Of a stretch of 64,000 nt of DNA, positions 48,149 to 58,138 are shown in pieces. Position 1 is the stretch's first letter. Every line of letters begins with the position of its first letter. Under the pieces are notes generated by a model. It ran no database searches, had not been told where the DNA came from, and worked only from the letters and a program-made list of their open reading frames with translations. Position numbers and translations under genes: made by a program. This stretch comes from Pedobacter heparinus DSM 2366 (GTDB lineage Bacteria; Bacteroidota; Bacteroidia; Sphingobacteriales; Sphingobacteriaceae), in NCBI RefSeq assembly GCF_000023825.1, contig NC_013061.1, positions 1,674,001-1,738,000 of the forward strand. Reading direction: 5' to 3'.

Positions 48149-48727
48149 ATGGAAAACGAAATCGCAATTTTAAGTCATATCATCAAACGCCGGAGAAGTA
48201 TTTTTCCGGTTAGCTATACCCGGCAGGAGATTCCGGTAACTGTGATCAGACAGATCCTGGAAAGTGCAAATTATGCACCCACACATAAACTGACTGAACC
48301 CTGGAGGTTTATGGTATTCAGGAATGAAGGAAAAACGAAACTGGGCATCGAACTTGCACGTTTATATAAAGAAAGCACCCCTGCCCCTCAGTTTCTGCAG
48401 AAAAAATATGACAGCATCACAGAAAAAATAGCCCAGTCCAGCTGTGTGATCGCTTTAAATGCGCAACTGCATCCGGATAAGGTACCGGAATGGGAGGAAC
48501 TTGCAGCCCTTGCCTGTGCTGTACAGAATATGGCCCTTACCGCCGAAGCCTTAAATGTAGGCGCGTACTGGAGTTCACCAGGCATGATTGCAAATCTTAA
48601 AGAATATCTTAACTTAGGTGGACAGGAAAAATGTTTCGGACTTTTTTATATGGGGTATCACAATGAAGAACCCAGGGAAGCAAAACGTACACCAATGGCA
48701 GAAAAAATTAAATGGATAGAGTCGTAA
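48149..48727 (+). CDS. Nitroreductase-family FMN enzyme
   Basis: A 192-residue protein of the FMN-dependent nitroreductase family (YdjA-like size). It has the RRRSIFPVSYTRQEIP opening with FMN-phosphate-binding arginines, ANYAPTHKLTEPWRF, and the C-terminal GYHNEEP segment. These enzymes reduce nitro-aromatics or quinones with NAD(P)H; the natural substrate is unknown. It is followed after one base by the GreA-like gene. Confidence 0.88.
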   Translation: MENEIAILSHIIKRRRSIFPVSYTRQEIPVTVIRQILESANYAPTHKLTEPWRFMVFRNEGKTKLGIELARLYKESTPAPQFLQKKYDSITEKIAQSSCVIALNAQLHPDKVPEWEELAALACAVQNMALTAEALNVGAYWSSPGMIANLKEYLNLGGQEKCFGLFYMGYHNEEPREAKRTPMAEKIKWIES

Positions 48728-48728
48728 T

Positions 48729-49175
48729 ATGGATAAAGGGATAGTATATCAGCTTTGTTTAGATTTCATCAAACAAAGGATTCAGACTGCAGAAACGGCG
48801 CTTGCCCAGGCCAGGGAAGCCAGTAACGACGATACAAAAAGCAGTGCCGGTGACAAATACGAGACCAGCCGCGAAATGATGCAGCAGGATATAGACCGGA
48901 ATAAACGTTTATTGATGGATGCACAGGAAAATATGAAGACTCTGGAGGCTATAGGACAGGCAACTGCATCGGATACCGTGAGCGGGGGCAGTCTGGTATA
49001 CACCAATGAAGGCATTTTTTACATCAGTATCAGTGCAGGTCAGCTTCATGCAGGTGGTAAAACGGTATTTGCTATCTCAGCAGCATCACCCATCGGTAAA
49101 CTGATGCTGGGCAAAAAAAAAGGAGATGACTTTTCCTTTAACGGGAAGAAGTATCTCCTTAATGAGGTGCTGTAA
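48729..49175 (+). CDS. GreA/GreB-like protein
   Basis: A 148-residue protein with an N-terminal helical hairpin (about residues 8-75) and a C-terminal FKBP-like domain ending with the Gre signature SAASPIGKLMLGKKKGD. Gre factors enter the RNA polymerase secondary channel and stimulate transcript cleavage. The hairpin tip reads NDDTKSSAGDKYETS instead of the usual GDLSENAEY, but acidic residues remain. It may be a Gre-family regulator rather than a true cleavage factor. It lies 6 bp from the end of the convergent deacetylase gene. Confidence 0.75.
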   Translation: MDKGIVYQLCLDFIKQRIQTAETALAQAREASNDDTKSSAGDKYETSREMMQQDIDRNKRLLMDAQENMKTLEAIGQATASDTVSGGSLVYTNEGIFYISISAGQLHAGGKTVFAISAASPIGKLMLGKKKGDDFSFNGKKYLLNEVL

Positions 49176-49181
49176 ACCGGG

Positions 49182-50081
49182 TTAAAAGCTTCTTACAATA
49201 CTGTTGTGTAAGGTTTTAGGGCTCCAGTAGCCACTGGCAATAATCCTTCTAACGGTAAACAAAGGGTCGTTCTGGTCACGCTTATCTGCCAGTGAAAAGG
49301 CCATTCTAAACCCACGTTTTTTGAGTTCAGGAATACCTTCTGCATTCCATAAGCCAAAAGGATAGGCAAATTCTGTCATTTTTTTGCCGGTAATCTCTTC
49401 CAGTTTTTTAGTGGGTTTATCCAGCTGCTCTTCCCAGTCTTTTCCCTGGTATTTCTTAAAGTTCTTATGGTCGTAAGTATGGCTGCCGATCACATTTCCT
49501 TCATCAGAAAGCTGTTTGATCTGCTCTTTGCTCATGTAATCTACAAATTTACCTTTCTTGCCAATGGACACTGTCATGATAAAATATACGGCTTTATAGC
49601 CATATTTTTTAAGGGTGGGGGCCGCAATGGTAAACTGGTCCATATCTGTATCGTCAAAAGTGAACATGATAGGTTTGGAAGGCAGGGCTGCACCTGTATT
49701 TAAATAAGCATACAGCTGATCTGGTAAAATGGAATGGTAACCGCTATCGGCCAGCATCTTAACCTGATCTTTAAAATTTTGTATTTCAACAATATAATCT
49801 TTACCTACTTTTCCATCCGTGGGCTTCCAGTTGCGGATCTGGTGATAACACAATATCGGAACCTGTTTCCGGGCGAGAATGGTCTTTGCATCAGCAACCT
49901 TTATTTTAGAAACATCCACCTGGGTGTGCTGATCCTTTTCAGGAGTTCCGGTGGTTTCAGCTACTGCAACGGCAGTGCTGTCTTTTGCATCCGAACCTGT
50001 TGCACCTGTTTGTGATTTTGACTGGCATCCGGCAGCAAAAAATACTGCTGCAGCCATAAATGGTAAAAAGTGATGTTTCAT
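49182..50081 (-). CDS. Polysaccharide deacetylase-family lipoprotein
   Basis: A 299-residue NodB-domain protein with a lipoprotein signal (FAAGC, Cys19) and a low-complexity linker to about residue 60. The NodB motifs are visible: TFDDTDMD with the catalytic and metal Asp, and GSHTYDH with the two metal His. Family enzymes remove N-acetyl groups from peptidoglycan, chitin or exopolysaccharide. The lipid anchor places it in the envelope. A -7 box is at 50117-50124. Confidence 0.87.
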   Translation of the reverse strand: MKHHFLPFMAAAVFFAAGCQSKSQTGATGSDAKDSTAVAVAETTGTPEKDQHTQVDVSKIKVADAKTILARKQVPILCYHQIRNWKPTDGKVGKDYIVEIQNFKDQVKMLADSGYHSILPDQLYAYLNTGAALPSKPIMFTFDDTDMDQFTIAAPTLKKYGYKAVYFIMTVSIGKKGKFVDYMSKEQIKQLSDEGNVIGSHTYDHKNFKKYQGKDWEEQLDKPTKKLEEITGKKMTEFAYPFGLWNAEGIPELKKRGFRMAFSLADKRDQNDPLFTVRRIIASGYWSPKTLHNSIVRSF

Positions 50082-50116
50082 ATTAAGTAATGCTATTTCA
50101 TATAGGGTATCTGACG

Positions 50117-50124
50117 CAAAACTA
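50117..50124 (-). promoter_or_regulatory. -7 box for the deacetylase gene
   Basis: Minus strand TAGTTTTG, a match to TAnnTTTG, about 36 bp before the ATG at 50081. Confidence 0.45.
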
Positions 50125-50180
50125 TAAAATCAAATCCAATAAAAGATGGAAAGCATCAGGAGTTTTCAATAAACAGCCAT

Positions 50181-50213
50181 AAAAAAAAGCCCCCGCCTAA
50201 GCAAGGGCCTTTT
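50181..50213 (-). terminator. Terminator of the outer-membrane protein gene
   Basis: On the minus strand AAGGCCCTTGC pairs with GCGGGGGCTT (one bulge, two G-T pairs), loop TTAG, followed by eight T residues. It is 37 bp after the stop at 50250. Confidence 0.75.
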
Positions 50214-50249
50214 ATCTAACCAAACTAACTTTTTATGAAAAACCTGGGC

Positions 50250-50855
50250 TTAGAAGTGGAACATCACACCCAGTTTTGGGGTAATGGTGCTTGCATCTAA
50301 ACCAAAAGTATCTGTTTTTGCTTTATTGCCTGTAGCAGCATCTTTAACAGTGTAATTGTTATATCCCAAGCCATCTACAGAAACCTCTATGCCAACTCTT
50401 TTAGTAGGATAGAAAGCAAATCCAGGGGCAAGTTGTACACCTATTGAAGTTGTTGTACCTTTTTTGTCGCCCACATCGCCGGTAACGCCGTCTACATCTT
50501 TAACGTTTCCGAAAGCCATCGGTACCGATAACTGACCAAAGAATTTGAACTGATCAGACAATCCAACATAATAACGGCCAAAAGGTGCAACCTCAAAAGA
50601 TTGGTTTAAATATTCCTGACTTACCTTTTTGTCATAATTGTAACCAACTCCGGTACCTATAGCAAAATTATCGCTTACAAAATATCCAACAGAAGGTACT
50701 ACATTAAACCTGAAATCTGATTTCGAAGCCCCTTCTTCTTTTGTAGAGTTTAAACCTAAGCTACCACCAACAATTATTTTTCCTTTTTCTGTTTGAGCCT
50801 GAGTGGTAAAAGCTAAACCTGCAACTGCAACTAATGATAATAATAATTTTTTCAT
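50250..50855 (-). CDS. Small outer-membrane beta-barrel protein
   Basis: A 201-residue protein with a clear signal peptide (MKKLLLSLVAVAGLAFTTQA, then Q). The rest is alternating beta strands with a C-terminal aromatic end (GVMFHF), the pattern of an eight-stranded OmpX/OmpA-like barrel. Such proteins are abundant surface proteins in Bacteroidetes; no specific role can be read from the sequence. It has its own strong terminator. Confidence 0.85.
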   Translation of the reverse strand: MKKLLLSLVAVAGLAFTTQAQTEKGKIIVGGSLGLNSTKEEGASKSDFRFNVVPSVGYFVSDNFAIGTGVGYNYDKKVSQEYLNQSFEVAPFGRYYVGLSDQFKFFGQLSVPMAFGNVKDVDGVTGDVGDKKGTTTSIGVQLAPGFAFYPTKRVGIEVSVDGLGYNNYTVKDAATGNKAKTDTFGLDASTITPKLGVMFHF

Positions 50856-51231
50856 CTTCTTAATTTTTAATTTATAATCTGGTCTTTTCTCTTTTTATGT
50901 TCTGACCATTTACGGTATATAGTCAACCCTTGTGCCAATTAAATGTTGCCTTTGCTGAGTAAAAATGACACTTTTTGTAAGTGCTTAATTGATAAGTGAA
51001 TATATTTTTTTCCGCTGCTGTTTATTATTTTACCATGACAATCCAGCTTAAATTATGACAAATCTCGTACTGCTCCTTTTATTCAAACTGACTTTTATTG
51101 TAATATTGTCAGTTGTTATGTTGTCTGTTTTGGCATACATGTTAACAAAAACATGTCAGCCTGCTAACGTTTTTTCTAAAAAAACTATAAATTCATAAAT
51201 CTTTGTGCCCATCTAAAGCGTTATACATACC
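50856..51231. other. 376 bp gap between the barrel gene and GH130 gene
   Basis: Divergent region with promoters for both neighbours. No exact TAnnTTTG box; a near match AATCTTTG lies before the GH130 gene at about 51198-51205. It contains one possible small membrane ORF at 51055-51198, listed separately. Confidence 0.5.
51055..51198 (+). CDS. Possible 47-residue membrane peptide
   Basis: An ORF starting MTNLVLLLLFKLTFIVILSV, hydrophobic to about residue 30, then a polar tail with one Cys (TKTCQPANVF). T-rich DNA easily produces such hydrophobic ORFs by chance, and no promoter or RBS supports it. It ends 33 bp before the GH130 start, so it could also be a leader ORF. Confidence 0.25.
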   Translation: MTNLVLLLLFKLTFIVILSVVMLSVLAYMLTKTCQPANVFSKKTINS

Positions 51232-52710
51232 ATGAGATTATTAATAGAACGAAAACCAGTTAAAGTATACCCAGATCCTAAACGGGTAATTGCAAGATTT
51301 TTTTTTAACGGAGATGAAAGAGCTGTAGAAGTGGTGAGGCATGTACTGGCCCTTTCGGATAAAGATGTATTCGGACTGATCTCGCCTTTGTTACAGGAAT
51401 ATTCCAAGAGGCACCGGAACATCACCAAAATACTTGCCCGTCACTGTAAAAAGATCAAACACTGTATAGAAACGGCGGGTTACGATTTTGAATCGCTTGA
51501 TAAATATCAGAAGTTGCTGCTTGGATCCTATTTCACACATGAATATTCTATAGAATCTGCAGCTTTTTTTAACCCTTCGGTAGTAGAAGACCCTGATCAG
51601 TCCGACCTGGTTGAAGGTGAAAAAAGGCTGATCATCAGTTTCAGGGCAGTAGGTGAGGGGCACATTTCGTCTGTCGTGTTCCGTCGTGCACTGATAGACC
51701 GTAACCATAACATTACGGTAATCCCGGTAGGCAATTATATTGATGAAGCGGAGATCATTAAGAACGCGGTCTATAATAAAAAACTATTTCTTAAAAAAGC
51801 GGCTGATTCCCGCATAGATATAGAGGTTTTGGATGAGGTAGGTGTTAAACTGGAGGATAAATTTGATTATGCCACACTCAGAAAGATCATTCTTGACAGC
51901 AAAGGTCTGCAGGAAGATGACCTTAAAAAACTGGAATATGACAAGATCCTCTGGTTGTCGGATACCTACCATGAGATCAGCTTTTCGAGGGACACCGATA
52001 TTTCTGACCGGGTGATTTTCCCCATCTCTGAATTTGAGCGCAAGGGTATAGAAGATGCCAGGTTTGTCCGTTTTGTAAAAGATGATGGCAGCATTATTTT
52101 TTATGCCACCTATACTGCTTTTGATGGGGCCATGATTATGCCCAAGCTATTGCAGACCACGGATTTTTACGATTTTAAGATCAGTCCGCTACATGGTATT
52201 GGTGCGCAGAATAAAAATCTGGCACTTTTTCCACGTAAGATCAACGGCAAATATGCCATGATGTCGCGCATAGATGGCTGGAACAACTACCTAATGTATT
52301 CCGATAAGCTTACGGTATGGGATAACCCTGTAAAGCTGCAGGCACCACAGTTTCCATGGGAATTCATACAGATCGGTAATTGTGGTTCGCCTATAGAAAC
52401 TGAGGCCGGCTGGCTGGTGATTACCCATGGTGTAGGGCCAATGCGCCGTTATTGCCTGGGAGCCAGTTTGTTTGATCTGAATGATCCTTCAATAGAAATA
52501 GGAAGGTTAAATGAGCCACTGGTTATTCCCAATACAGATGAAAGGGAAGGGTATGTACCTAATGTGTTGTATTCCTGTGGTTCGATCATTCACGATGGTG
52601 AACTGATCATTCCCTACGGCCTGTCGGATTATTGTTCTTCCTTTGCCACGGTAAAAATAGCACTGTTACTGGAAAAACTGGAAAGCACTGACTTATATCG
52701 TCCTGCATAG
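51232..52710 (+). CDS. GH130 glycoside phosphorylase/hydrolase, long form
   Basis: A 492-residue protein with no signal peptide. Residues about 1-95 are a helical N-terminal extension; residues about 100-490 form the GH130 five-blade propeller, with FNPSVVEDPDQ, FRAVGEGHISSVVFRR, GIEDARFVRF (Asp expected to act as acid), NKNLALFPRKINGKYAMMSR, GNCGSPIETEAGWL and SYCGS-like VLYSCGSIIHDG. GH130 enzymes act on beta-mannosides, mostly by phosphorolysis. The long form with this extension does not match the well-characterised subfamilies I know. It converges with a GT4/six-hairpin fusion gene, only 34 bp apart. Confidence 0.85.
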   Translation: MRLLIERKPVKVYPDPKRVIARFFFNGDERAVEVVRHVLALSDKDVFGLISPLLQEYSKRHRNITKILARHCKKIKHCIETAGYDFESLDKYQKLLLGSYFTHEYSIESAAFFNPSVVEDPDQSDLVEGEKRLIISFRAVGEGHISSVVFRRALIDRNHNITVIPVGNYIDEAEIIKNAVYNKKLFLKKAADSRIDIEVLDEVGVKLEDKFDYATLRKIILDSKGLQEDDLKKLEYDKILWLSDTYHEISFSRDTDISDRVIFPISEFERKGIEDARFVRFVKDDGSIIFYATYTAFDGAMIMPKLLQTTDFYDFKISPLHGIGAQNKNLALFPRKINGKYAMMSRIDGWNNYLMYSDKLTVWDNPVKLQAPQFPWEFIQIGNCGSPIETEAGWLVITHGVGPMRRYCLGASLFDLNDPSIEIGRLNEPLVIPNTDEREGYVPNVLYSCGSIIHDGELIIPYGLSDYCSSFATVKIALLLEKLESTDLYRPA

Positions 52711-52744
52711 CTTTCCAGTTTAGGTATAAATTCTTTTAATGAAT

Positions 52745-55024
52745 TTAGCTGAGTATCTGTTTTTGTACCGTTGTCAGGTCGCTGCTCTGAATGTATTCAT
52801 ATTCAAGCGCTTTCAATACTACCAGATGCGAAATCCAATAAGCCAGTGTACTTTCTGCACCCTGATTGCGGTTTACACCATGTGGTTGAAGGCCATCGCC
52901 ACAACCCTTTGTTTCATGGTCAAATAAAGGAAGGTGTAAACTGTTTTCGCCCAGAAACCACTGGTAACAGAGGTACATCTGTTTAATATAGGTCAGGTCG
53001 TGCGTAATTTCATAAGCTTTAAAATACATCAGTACCATGGCCATGGTTTCAATTGCCTGCTGATCATATAAGGCCATTGAATTGCCTTCCCTATACAGCC
53101 AGCCATCATTGCCCACCGGGTTTAAATAACCATATATCAGGGTCTTCTGGCTCAGGTATTCCATACTTTCCAGAGCGATGTCCAGGGCTTCTTTATCTTT
53201 AGTGGTCTGGTAATAAGACAACAGTGCCAGGGGTAAAATTGCATTGTCGTAGGTCATCTTGTCCTCAAACCAATGCCAGTGCCCCTTTTTATTCTCCCTG
53301 TAAGCAGCTTTCAGAGGTTCAGCCAGTAAATCAAACTGCTCCCTGATGTGTTCATCGCCGGGATGTGCTTTCAAGTAATTTGACAGGCCGATCATGGTAT
53401 TTCCTATGCCCCTTAAATGGCCCAGGTTTTTAAAATGGGGGACAGATTTATTGAAAAGCTCTCTTGCAAATTCCCTGTAAGAATTGTTCGGGGCATTATG
53501 GATCAGGTACCCCAGCGCCCAAATGGTGCGGCCAAAGGAATCTTCAGAGCCAATTTCGTCCAGGTAATCACGTGTAAAGCTCAAAAAATTCCTGAAATTG
53601 CCATCATCACGTTGCATGTACTGGATATAGCTTAAATAAACCGGTAACAGTTCTAAGGCTACTTTGCTCTTATTTTGCTGATAAGCTAAAATGGCCATTA
53701 TTAAAGCCCTGGCATTGTCGTCCAGGCAATAGCCCTCTTTGAGGTTAGGAATCCCATATTTAGCATGCTGTACAATACCAGTATCGTCTGTGAGTCGCTG
53801 AATGTGGGCCAGACTGAAGGAGGGCATCGCATCAGGATCTATAATCTGTTTACCGGTATTGTCTTTTTCGGCCAGCGATTTAGAGATGGCCTCTTCCAGT
53901 ACGTCCACAAATACCTGTCCTGTACTTGGCCAGCGCAAATGAAGTCCGTATTCATAGGCATTTGCTTTCAGCTGGTTTAATTTTTCCTCGTCTTCAAACA
54001 GCTCATTTACAATAGCTGCCAGCGCATCCGCATCTTTAAAATCGAATAAACGTCCCCTGTTATCTGCCAGTAATTCCTGGGCATGCCAGTAAGGGGTAGA
54101 AATTACTGCAGCTCCTGCACCAACCGCATAAGAAAGTGTGCCGCTGGTAATCTGGGCCTCATTTAAATAGGGGGTAATGTACATATCACAGGCAGTTAAA
54201 TACTCAAACAACTGCTCTTCCGATACAAACTTGTTGATAAAAGTAAGGTTGTCTTCCACATTGAGCTTTCTGGCCAGTTTTTTAAGGCTGTCGCGATATT
54301 CCTCTCCTGAATTCCTGATTACGCCAGGATGTGTAGTGCCCAGTACCACATACATGACGTCGGGATTTTTGGCCACTATTTGTGGTAAGGCCTCAATTAC
54401 GGTTTCCAGGCCCTTATTCCTGCTGATCAGACCAAAAGTGAACAATACTTTTTTATTTTTAAAGGGCAGGGACAGTTTTACAGGATTATCCGTTTTTGCC
54501 TCCAGGTCAGGTACACCATGTTCTATCAGCTGTATCTTACTAAAAGGGATGCCATATATACTGGTTAAAAAACCAACTGCCCTATGGCTCATCACAACTA
54601 TCCGGGAAGAATGTTTGGCGATTTCCCTGATAATGGTGAGCTGCATATAGCTCGGGTCTTTTAATATGGTATGCAAAATGGTAACCAGTGGTTTTTGCAG
54701 TCTTGCAATGAGTGGAAGGATATAAACCCCGTTTTCACCACCGTAAATGCCAAATTCATGCTCCATAATACAGGCATCCACTAAACTTGTATTGATATAA
54801 TCAGCTGCCCTGATATAATCTTTTTGATTTTCCTGCCTGATCTGGTACTTTACTTCCCTGGGGTATTCATACTGGTCCAAATTCTCGGAATCATTCATGG
54901 CCACCACGTAACTGTCCTCAGAAACGGCAGTCTTATCATAACCAATGGCCCTGAGCAGGTTGTGGTTAAACGTAGCAATGCCACATTCGCGTGGCGGATA
55001 AGTAGATATATAAGCGATTTTCAT
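52745..55024 (-). CDS. GT4 glycosyltransferase fused to a six-hairpin domain
   Basis: A 759-residue cytoplasmic protein. Residues 1 to about 370 are a GT-B glycosyltransferase family 4 domain, from AYISTYPPRECGIATF to the nucleotide-sugar site NEAQITSGTLSYAVGAGAAV (about residue 290). Residues about 390-745 form an (alpha/alpha)6-type helical domain with LKEGYCLDDNARALI, RDDGNFRNFLSF, DSFGRTIWALGYL and NRNQGAESTLAYW. The acidic and Trp/His residues look like a glycosidase-type active site, but the family is not one I can name. The pair with GH130 suggests both build and trim the same beta-mannose-containing glycan; that is inference. Confidence 0.8.
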   Translation of the reverse strand: MKIAYISTYPPRECGIATFNHNLLRAIGYDKTAVSEDSYVVAMNDSENLDQYEYPREVKYQIRQENQKDYIRAADYINTSLVDACIMEHEFGIYGGENGVYILPLIARLQKPLVTILHTILKDPSYMQLTIIREIAKHSSRIVVMSHRAVGFLTSIYGIPFSKIQLIEHGVPDLEAKTDNPVKLSLPFKNKKVLFTFGLISRNKGLETVIEALPQIVAKNPDVMYVVLGTTHPGVIRNSGEEYRDSLKKLARKLNVEDNLTFINKFVSEEQLFEYLTACDMYITPYLNEAQITSGTLSYAVGAGAAVISTPYWHAQELLADNRGRLFDFKDADALAAIVNELFEDEEKLNQLKANAYEYGLHLRWPSTGQVFVDVLEEAISKSLAEKDNTGKQIIDPDAMPSFSLAHIQRLTDDTGIVQHAKYGIPNLKEGYCLDDNARALIMAILAYQQNKSKVALELLPVYLSYIQYMQRDDGNFRNFLSFTRDYLDEIGSEDSFGRTIWALGYLIHNAPNNSYREFARELFNKSVPHFKNLGHLRGIGNTMIGLSNYLKAHPGDEHIREQFDLLAEPLKAAYRENKKGHWHWFEDKMTYDNAILPLALLSYYQTTKDKEALDIALESMEYLSQKTLIYGYLNPVGNDGWLYREGNSMALYDQQAIETMAMVLMYFKAYEITHDLTYIKQMYLCYQWFLGENSLHLPLFDHETKGCGDGLQPHGVNRNQGAESTLAYWISHLVVLKALEYEYIQSSDLTTVQKQILS

Positions 55025-55224
55025 ATTGTTAAAAGAATCTTTACTGCTCTATCAACAATCATCGCGTTAAATTGTTCTTGATTAAATCATTTTTATTTAT
55101 TAAATCTTGTTAAAACTTAAACAAAATCATTTTTTAAGAAAAACTGTTTAAGAATGGAGGTGTTTTCCGGGTTTTTTTGCTTTTATTAAAGATTGTATCG
55201 GCTCTCAAATGTAATTTCAGAAAA

Positions 55225-55256
55225 AAAAGCCTTAATGATTGATCATTAAGGCTTTT
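55225..55256. terminator. Terminator after clpB
   Basis: An inverted repeat, AAAAGCCTTAATGAT and its complement around TG, followed by T residues on the minus strand. It lies 36 bp after the clpB stop at 55292. Confidence 0.75.
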
Positions 55257-55291
55257 AAAATTAATTAAAGCATTAAAAAGAAGGGTAAATA

Positions 55292-57886
55292 TTATTTATT
55301 ATTAAGAAATACAAATTTGTGATCAAACATATCCAGTTTGATCTTACTTTCTTTATCCACTTTTCCGGCAAGTATTTCTTTGGAAAGCTCATTTAAAATG
55401 CGTTTCTGGATCACACGTTTTAACGGACGGGCACCAAACTGCGGGTCGTAACCCAATTCTGCCAGCCAGTCCAATGCCTCCGTTGAAGCCTCTATTTCTA
55501 TTCCCATTTCTGAAAGGGTATCCTGTACCTGTTTAAACTGCAGGTTTACAATGTCCCTCAGCTCATTGCGGTTAAGTGGGGTAAACATGATCAGTTCATC
55601 AATCCTGTTTAAAAATTCGGGCCTGATGGTTTGCTTTAACAGTTCAAACAGTTCATTTTTAGTTTTGGCAATTACCTCGTCCCTGTTTTCATCATTCAGC
55701 GATTTAAAATTATCCTGGATCAGGTGTGAACCAATATTAGAGGTCATGATGATAATTGTATTTTTAAAGTTCACCACGCGGCCTTTATTATCCGTTAACC
55801 TGCCATCGTCCAAAACCTGCAATAAAATGTTGAATACATCAGGATGTGCCTTTTCAATCTCGTCCAGCAATACCACCGAATAAGGTTTGCGGCGTACGGC
55901 TTCAGTCAGCTGCCCCCCTTCATCATAACCCACATAGCCTGGAGGCGCACCAATTAAGCGTGAAACTGCATGGCGTTCCTGATATTCGCTCATGTCAATA
56001 CGGGTCATAGCATTTTCGTCGTTGAACAGGAATTCTGCCAATGCCTTTGCCAGCTCGGTTTTACCCACACCTGTAGTGCCCAGGAATATGAAGGAACCAA
56101 TGGGTTTTCTTTTATCCTGCAGGCCGGCACGGGAGCGGCGGATGGCATCAGATATCGCTTCAATAGCTTCATGCTGTCCTGCTACACGTTTGTGCAGTTC
56201 CGTTTCCAGATTCAGCAACTTTTCACGCTCACTGGAAACCAGTTTGGTTACCGGAATACCGGTCCACCTGCCTACCACACCTGCAATGTCGTCAGCAGTA
56301 ACTTCTTCTTTCAGCATGCGGCCTTCGGTTTGCTGACTTTCCAGCTGTACTTTTAGTTTTTCAACTTTGTCCTGTGCCTCTTTTATTTTGCCGTAGCGGA
56401 TTTCGGCAACCTTTCCGTAATCGCCTGCGCGTTCAGCCTGATCGGCTTCCAGCTTATAGTTTTCGATCTGTTCAATCTCATTGTTGATGTTATCTACCAG
56501 GTCTTTCTCGCCCTGCCATTTGGCTTTAATTTCATCCCTTTCAGCCGAAAGGTTGGCAATTTCTTCAGCCAGTGATTTCACCTTCCTGGTATCATTTTCC
56601 CGCTTGATTGCTTCGCGTTCAATTTCCAGCTGCATGATTTTACGGTTCAGTTCATCCACTTTCTCCGGCACGCTATCCATTTCCAGACGCAGTTTAGACG
56701 CTGCCTCATCCATCAGATCGATGGCTTTATCCGGTAAGAACCGGTCGGCAATATACCGTTGCGACATTTCTACAGCGGCAATAATGGCCTCATCTTTAAT
56801 CCGCACCTTATGGTGGGTCTCATAGCGTTCTTTTAACCCACGCAAAATAGAGATGGCATCCTGAGTATCCGGCTCATCTACCATTACCTTTTGGAAACGG
56901 CGCTCCAGGGCTTTATCCTTTTCCAGGTATTTCTGGTATTCATCCAAAGTTGTTGCACCAATGGCACGCAGCTCACCGCGGGCAAGGGCAGGTTTTAAAA
57001 TGTTTGCCGCATCCATTGCACCTTCGCCACCACCGGCACCAACCAGAGTATGGATCTCATCAATAAACAAAATGATATCGCCATCACTCTGTGTAACCTC
57101 TTTTACTACTGCTTTCAGTCTTTCCTCAAATTCTCCTTTATACTTTGCACCGGCTATCAGGGCGCCCATATCCAGCGAATAAACTGTTTTAGTTTTCAGG
57201 TTGGTAGGCACATCACCTTTGATGATCCTGAAAGCGATACCCTCGGCAATGGCTGTTTTACCTACACCAGGCTCACCGATCAGGATCGGATTGTTTTTTG
57301 TACGTCTGGATAAGATCTGGATTACGCGTCTGATCTCTTCATCCCGGCCAATAACAGGGTCCAGTTTTCCGGATTCTGCATATTCATTTAAATTTCTTGC
57401 ATATTTATTAAGGGCATTGTAAGTTGCCTCGGCATTTTGTCCCGTTACATGGTTGTCGCCCCGCAAAGCGATAATCGCTTTTTTAAGGTCTTTTTCAGTA
57501 ACCCCCTGATCTTTCAGGTGTTTTGCGGTATCGTCATTTACCGAAAGCAGGCCAAGTAATACATGCTCTACAGAAACAAATTCATCTTTAAACTCTTTCA
57601 GGTAAGAATTTGCTTTTTGCAAAGCGGAATTACTGCCCGAGGTTAGGTAAGGGCTGCTGCCTGTAACTTTCGGAAATTTTTCAATCTGTGCGTCCAGTTG
57701 CTGGTTCAGCACATTTAGGTTTACATTTAGTTTCTTTAGTACATAAGAAACTACATTTTCGTCAACAGTAAGCAAACCCTTCAGGATGTGCGCTGTTTCA
57801 ATAGCCTGCTGCTGATTGCCAGTGGCTATTTCAGAAGCCTGTTGAATTGCTTCCTGAGCTTTTATGGTAAAGTTGTTGAAATTCAT
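55292..57886 (-). CDS. clpB: ATP-dependent disaggregase ClpB
   Basis: An 864-residue Hsp100 protein that dissolves protein aggregates with DnaK. An N-terminal Clp_N repeat (residues 1-145) is followed by NBD1 with GEPGVGKT (about 206) and IDEIHTLVG, the coiled-coil M-domain (about 400-530), and NBD2 with [17 protein letters not shown] (about 604) and [12 protein letters not shown]. The full-length coil and C-terminus (HKFVFLNNK) match ClpB rather than ClpC. No CIRCE element was found upstream. Confidence 0.95.
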   Translation of the reverse strand: MNFNNFTIKAQEAIQQASEIATGNQQQAIETAHILKGLLTVDENVVSYVLKKLNVNLNVLNQQLDAQIEKFPKVTGSSPYLTSGSNSALQKANSYLKEFKDEFVSVEHVLLGLLSVNDDTAKHLKDQGVTEKDLKKAIIALRGDNHVTGQNAEATYNALNKYARNLNEYAESGKLDPVIGRDEEIRRVIQILSRRTKNNPILIGEPGVGKTAIAEGIAFRIIKGDVPTNLKTKTVYSLDMGALIAGAKYKGEFEERLKAVVKEVTQSDGDIILFIDEIHTLVGAGGGEGAMDAANILKPALARGELRAIGATTLDEYQKYLEKDKALERRFQKVMVDEPDTQDAISILRGLKERYETHHKVRIKDEAIIAAVEMSQRYIADRFLPDKAIDLMDEAASKLRLEMDSVPEKVDELNRKIMQLEIEREAIKRENDTRKVKSLAEEIANLSAERDEIKAKWQGEKDLVDNINNEIEQIENYKLEADQAERAGDYGKVAEIRYGKIKEAQDKVEKLKVQLESQQTEGRMLKEEVTADDIAGVVGRWTGIPVTKLVSSEREKLLNLETELHKRVAGQHEAIEAISDAIRRSRAGLQDKRKPIGSFIFLGTTGVGKTELAKALAEFLFNDENAMTRIDMSEYQERHAVSRLIGAPPGYVGYDEGGQLTEAVRRKPYSVVLLDEIEKAHPDVFNILLQVLDDGRLTDNKGRVVNFKNTIIIMTSNIGSHLIQDNFKSLNDENRDEVIAKTKNELFELLKQTIRPEFLNRIDELIMFTPLNRNELRDIVNLQFKQVQDTLSEMGIEIEASTEALDWLAELGYDPQFGARPLKRVIQKRILNELSKEILAGKVDKESKIKLDMFDHKFVFLNNK

Positions 57887-58110
57887 ATCAACAAATAAAC
57901 AAAGCAGATGCCATCTTGTTTTTTTGTTTAAGAACTGAAATTTTGTCGGTAATTTTTGTTTTTAAATGACGAAATTACTGATGTAGATTGTTTTAATCGG
58001 AAAAAATGTCTTGTTAAGATTAATATTTTTTAATGTCCTAAAAAACCTGTCTTTCGGTTTCATTGTATTTAGCATCACGGGCTGCATTTGGAGTATGCAT
58101 TTTTTATGGA

Positions 58111-58118
58111 TATATTTG
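58111..58118 (+). promoter_or_regulatory. -7 box for the DUF1801 gene
   Basis: TATATTTG, perfect TAnnTTTG, 20 bp before the ATG at 58139; it excludes the upstream TTG at 58088 as start. Confidence 0.5.
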
Positions 58119-58138
58119 TCTTTCTATTTCTATATCCT

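Noticed and set aside
57887..58062. CIRCE or other heat-shock operator upstream of clpB
   Set aside because: No TTAGCACTC/GAGTGCTAA repeat and no perfect -7 box found.
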